A stretch of DNA of 6,350 bases from BOG-908 sp964657885 (GTDB lineage: Bacteria; Pseudomonadota; Alphaproteobacteria; Acetobacterales; Acetobacteraceae), in the NCBI GenBank assembly GCA_964657885.1, contig CAZZWO010000181.1:1-6350 (forward strand), read 5' to 3'. The notes beneath the pieces are model-generated. The model ran no database searches, was not told the origin of the DNA, and saw only the letters and a program-made list of their open reading frames with translations. The position numbers and the translations under genes were made by a program. Each line of letters opens with the position of its first letter. Within the stretch, counting starts at the first letter, position 1. Shown in pieces: positions 4,240 through 6,350 of the stretch.

Positions 4240-6276
4240 TTACGGTGCCAGCCGTTCCGCCTCGATGCGCTGCCCGTCGATCTGTCCCGAGATGTGTGCC
4301 GTCGCGTTTGTTTCGCGATCGTTCCACACAATGCTGATCGACCCGAGATGCCCTGGCGAGGAGAGCGCGATTTCGGCGTCGATCCGGCCATCCAGCTGGT
4401 CCCACGCGATCGTTCCTGAAACGGCCAGGTCCGCCGTCCAGCGCAGCCGGTCCAGGTGCAGCGTGTAACCGCGCTCCGTCGAGCCGATGTGGAACACGCC
4501 ACCGCGCAACCCGGCCACCGTCCCGCTGGTCGTGACATAGTAGCGGGCTACCGCGTCGCCGACCGTCTCGGCGGCCGCGGAAGCGAGTGCCAGGGCATCC
4601 GGGCCGGCGGTATTGCCATCTCGCATGTTCATCCTGCCGGAACCACCGGCCCCGAGTTCACGCCACGATCTGGCGAAGGCAGGCACCGGACGGACCGGCC
4701 GGATCGCCAACGCGCAGGACGTGTCGCCGGGGTCGCCGCCGCTTGCCACGAAATGCAGCACGATCGGGCCCGCGCACCGTGCGAGGTCGCCGCCGAACGG
4801 CGGCACGAACACGCCGCCATCGCCCACCGCTGTCTCGTGGCCGGTGTTGCGGATCACCACGAACCAGGCTTTCGGGAACAGCGCGGTGGTCTGCACCGCC
4901 TCGCGCGGCGAGGTCACGGTATCGAGCTCGCCCGCCAGGACCAGCACCGGCACGTCGGGGAACGCCGCGCTGCGGGGCACCGGAAAACCAGGTGTCGCGT
5001 CCGGCGGCGGGGCCGGCCAGGCGAGGCAACTGTCCAGCGCCTCCGGATCGCCCGGCGCGGCGATCGCATCGGCCAGCGTGAACGGCGCATACAGGCCGGG
5101 GTCGCCGGCCGCCTTGGCTGCGATCGCCTGGGCGTATTGCCGGCGCCGTTCCGGCTCGGGCGCCCGCAAGTCGAACACCGCGTGGTAGTCCTGGCACATC
5201 ACGGCATGCGCAAGGCCGACGCTGAACTGGTTGGCGGGACCGCCGCCGGCCACGGCATCTTCCGCCTCCGCCACCAGACGAAGCAGTGGCACGGCATCCC
5301 CGCTCCCGAGATAGGCCCGCGCAGCCGCGTCGAGGTCCCGGTATGCGATCAGGTTGTTGCCGACTTCGTAGATGACCAGGAACAACGCCGGCGGATCGGC
5401 GATCACCTGCCGGATCGCCCCATTGGCGCCGGGTGCGGCACCGTTCGCCGGCCGGTCACGCAAAGCGGCCAGCAAAGTGCGAAACCGCTCGGTGACGCTC
5501 GGGCCGCCCGCCTTCACCGCCGCCGCACAAGCCGGCGACCTGGCGCAGACGCGCTCCATGGCCACCGGGCCGTTCTCGATTTCGGTCTGGAAGTAAGGCG
5601 TTCCGCCCAGCACCGGGTAGGCGCTGTCCAGCACGATGGTGCGCAGCAGGCCGGGGTGGCGGGTGGCGAGCACCTGGCCGAAGAACGTGGCGTAGCTGTC
5701 GCCATAGTAGTCGACCGGACCGGCCGAGAGCGCCGCCAGCACCGCGGCCACGTCGTCCGCCGCGAGATCGGACCCGTACAGCCACGCCCGCCCGCCGAGT
5801 TGCCAGCCGCAGGCCCGCAAGTCAGCCGGCGCGGGGAACCGCGCGCGCTGCAGCTTCCGGCAGTCGATCGCCGCCGACCGGCCGGTGCCGCGCTTGTCCA
5901 CCAGCAGGATGTCGCGGCGCGTGCGCAGCGGCGTGAACAGCCGCACGTAGCCGTCGCGCGAGCCGGTGGTGGAGTATCCCGGGCCACCCTCCTGCGCCAG
6001 GATTGTGCCGAGCGGCGCCTGTGCGGTGTCGGTGTGCGGGTAGAACTCGAACCCGATCGAGATGGTGCCGGGCACCCGGTCAGCCGGGTCGAGCGGCCGG
6101 ATAAGTTTGCCGCAATACCCGCCATAGGCGCCGATGCAGCGTGTCATGGTGACGCTGCCAACGGTGATCGACGGCGCGGTCTGTGCGCGCGCCAGCCCGC
6201 AAAGCAGCAGCAGGGTTGCCGCACCCAGCCGGAGCAGCATCGACATGGCGCGGAGCATCGTCATGGCACCAGGCAT
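4240..6276 (-). CDS. Secreted S33-type alpha/beta-hydrolase (tripeptidyl-aminopeptidase-like) with C-terminal extension
   Basis: A protein of 678 residues. A basic, hydrophobic N-terminus (8-31, ending CGLARA) is a Sec signal peptide, probably cut after A31. The alpha/beta-hydrolase core shows the oxyanion element QEGGPG (95-100), RDILLVDKRGTGRS (121-134), the nucleophile elbow YYGDSYATFFG with S194, the TAP-like C-terminal part VPVLVLAGELDTVTSP with D452, and NTGHET with H480. These are features of S33 peptidases such as tripeptidyl aminopeptidases, which remove short peptides from N-termini. The elbow reads G-D-S-Y-A, not GxSxG. Ten cysteines in the mature part lie in close pairs (47/55, 139/156, 244/250, 361/417, 501/521), consistent with disulphides outside the cytoplasm. 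Residues about 530-678 are a glycine- and strand-rich extension I do not recognise. ATG 6276 has AGG about 5 bases upstream; ATG 6264 is an alternative. Substrate unknown. Confidence 0.85.
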   Translation of the reverse strand: MPGAMTMLRAMSMLLRLGAATLLLLCGLARAQTAPSITVGSVTMTRCIGAYGGYCGKLIRPLDPADRVPGTISIGFEFYPHTDTAQAPLGTILAQEGGPGYSTTGSRDGYVRLFTPLRTRRDILLVDKRGTGRSAAIDCRKLQRARFPAPADLRACGWQLGGRAWLYGSDLAADDVAAVLAALSAGPVDYYGDSYATFFGQVLATRHPGLLRTIVLDSAYPVLGGTPYFQTEIENGPVAMERVCARSPACAAAVKAGGPSVTERFRTLLAALRDRPANGAAPGANGAIRQVIADPPALFLVIYEVGNNLIAYRDLDAAARAYLGSGDAVPLLRLVAEAEDAVAGGGPANQFSVGLAHAVMCQDYHAVFDLRAPEPERRRQYAQAIAAKAAGDPGLYAPFTLADAIAAPGDPEALDSCLAWPAPPPDATPGFPVPRSAAFPDVPVLVLAGELDTVTSPREAVQTTALFPKAWFVVIRNTGHETAVGDGGVFVPPFGGDLARCAGPIVLHFVASGGDPGDTSCALAIRPVRPVPAFARSWRELGAGGSGRMNMRDGNTAGPDALALASAAAETVGDAVARYYVTTSGTVAGLRGGVFHIGSTERGYTLHLDRLRWTADLAVSGTIAWDQLDGRIDAEIALSSPGHLGSISIVWNDRETNATAHISGQIDGQRIEAERLAP

Positions 6277-6350
6277 GAACCTGCATAACGGCGGCGGCCC
6301 CGGCCTTGCAACGCGGTAACCCAGGGTTCACGTTCCGCCTCGCCGGCCGC
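6277..6350. other. Upstream region of the hydrolase gene with an 11-base palindrome
   Basis: These 74 bases carry no gene I can support. They contain the perfect palindrome AACCC-A-GGGTT (6318-6328), about 42 bases upstream of the hydrolase ATG, which could be an operator. A minus-strand TTGCAA (6310-6305) could be a -35 box, but no matching -10 box is found. A minus-strand frame open from the window edge ends in TGA at 6263-6261, giving ATGA with the alternative hydrolase start at 6264, but its 29 residues are not recognisable. Confidence 0.3.

Noticed and set aside
4456..6288. 610-residue open frame on the plus strand opposite the hydrolase
   Set aside because: It is rich in Arg, Gly, Ala and His with no domain or membrane pattern, and mirrors the hydrolase whose signal peptide and catalytic triad are clear. 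It is a high-GC antisense shadow.
6261..6350. Tail of another minus-strand gene ending in TGA at 6263-6261
   Set aside because: Only 29 residues are visible, they match nothing I recognise, and the reading depends on the less likely hydrolase start at 6264.

Overview
The window is a GC-rich stretch of bacterial chromosome in which every recognisable gene lies on the minus strand, so transcription runs from right (6350) to left (1). The organism is most likely an alphaproteobacterium. The CCA-adding enzyme is of the short alphaproteobacterial form, it overlaps a small membrane protein resembling the DUF6111 family that accompanies it in that class, and G/C-biased codon use fills the off-frames with long spurious ORFs. 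I cannot name a genus; a Rhodospirillales/Acetobacteraceae-type genome would fit.

Layout in transcription order: (1) 6276-4240, a secreted S33-type alpha/beta-hydrolase (tripeptidyl-aminopeptidase-like) with a complete catalytic triad and an unassigned beta-rich C-terminal extension. (2) 4226-3693, a complete YefM-YoeB toxin-antitoxin module with its own operator of two TGTACA cores 12 bp apart, an overlapping TTG start for the toxin, and all main toxin active-site residues at the E. coli positions. (3) 3622-2247, a two-gene unit in which a DUF6111-like membrane protein overlaps (ATGA) the tRNA CCA-adding enzyme. (4) 2188-1502, a TetR/AcrR-family regulator with a near-perfect operator palindrome directly upstream of its start. 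(5) 1440-742, a stand-alone protein matching only the periplasmic porter/docking part of RND efflux permeases, preceded by its own promoter. (6) 741-649, an intergenic leader built almost entirely of hairpins. (7) 648-1, the N-terminal 216 residues of an L-lactate permease, cut by the window edge.

Functional reading: the DUF6111-like/cca pair is housekeeping, and the toxin-antitoxin module is a self-regulated accessory insertion between it and the secreted hydrolase. The left third looks like a small regulated cassette (TetR regulator, RND-like periplasmic protein, lactate permease). Its most unusual feature is the leader of the permease gene: a 15-bp RNA stem, completed by one G-U wobble, pairs the Shine-Dalgarno region immediately upstream of the ATG with a CCUCC-containing segment, which suggests translational control of lactate uptake. 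The second unusual feature is the RND fragment, which has no membrane domain and no pump partner on either side. No RNA gene, CRISPR array, insertion sequence or attachment site was seen. The longest stretches without an assigned gene are 649-741 and 6277-6350, both under 100 bases.
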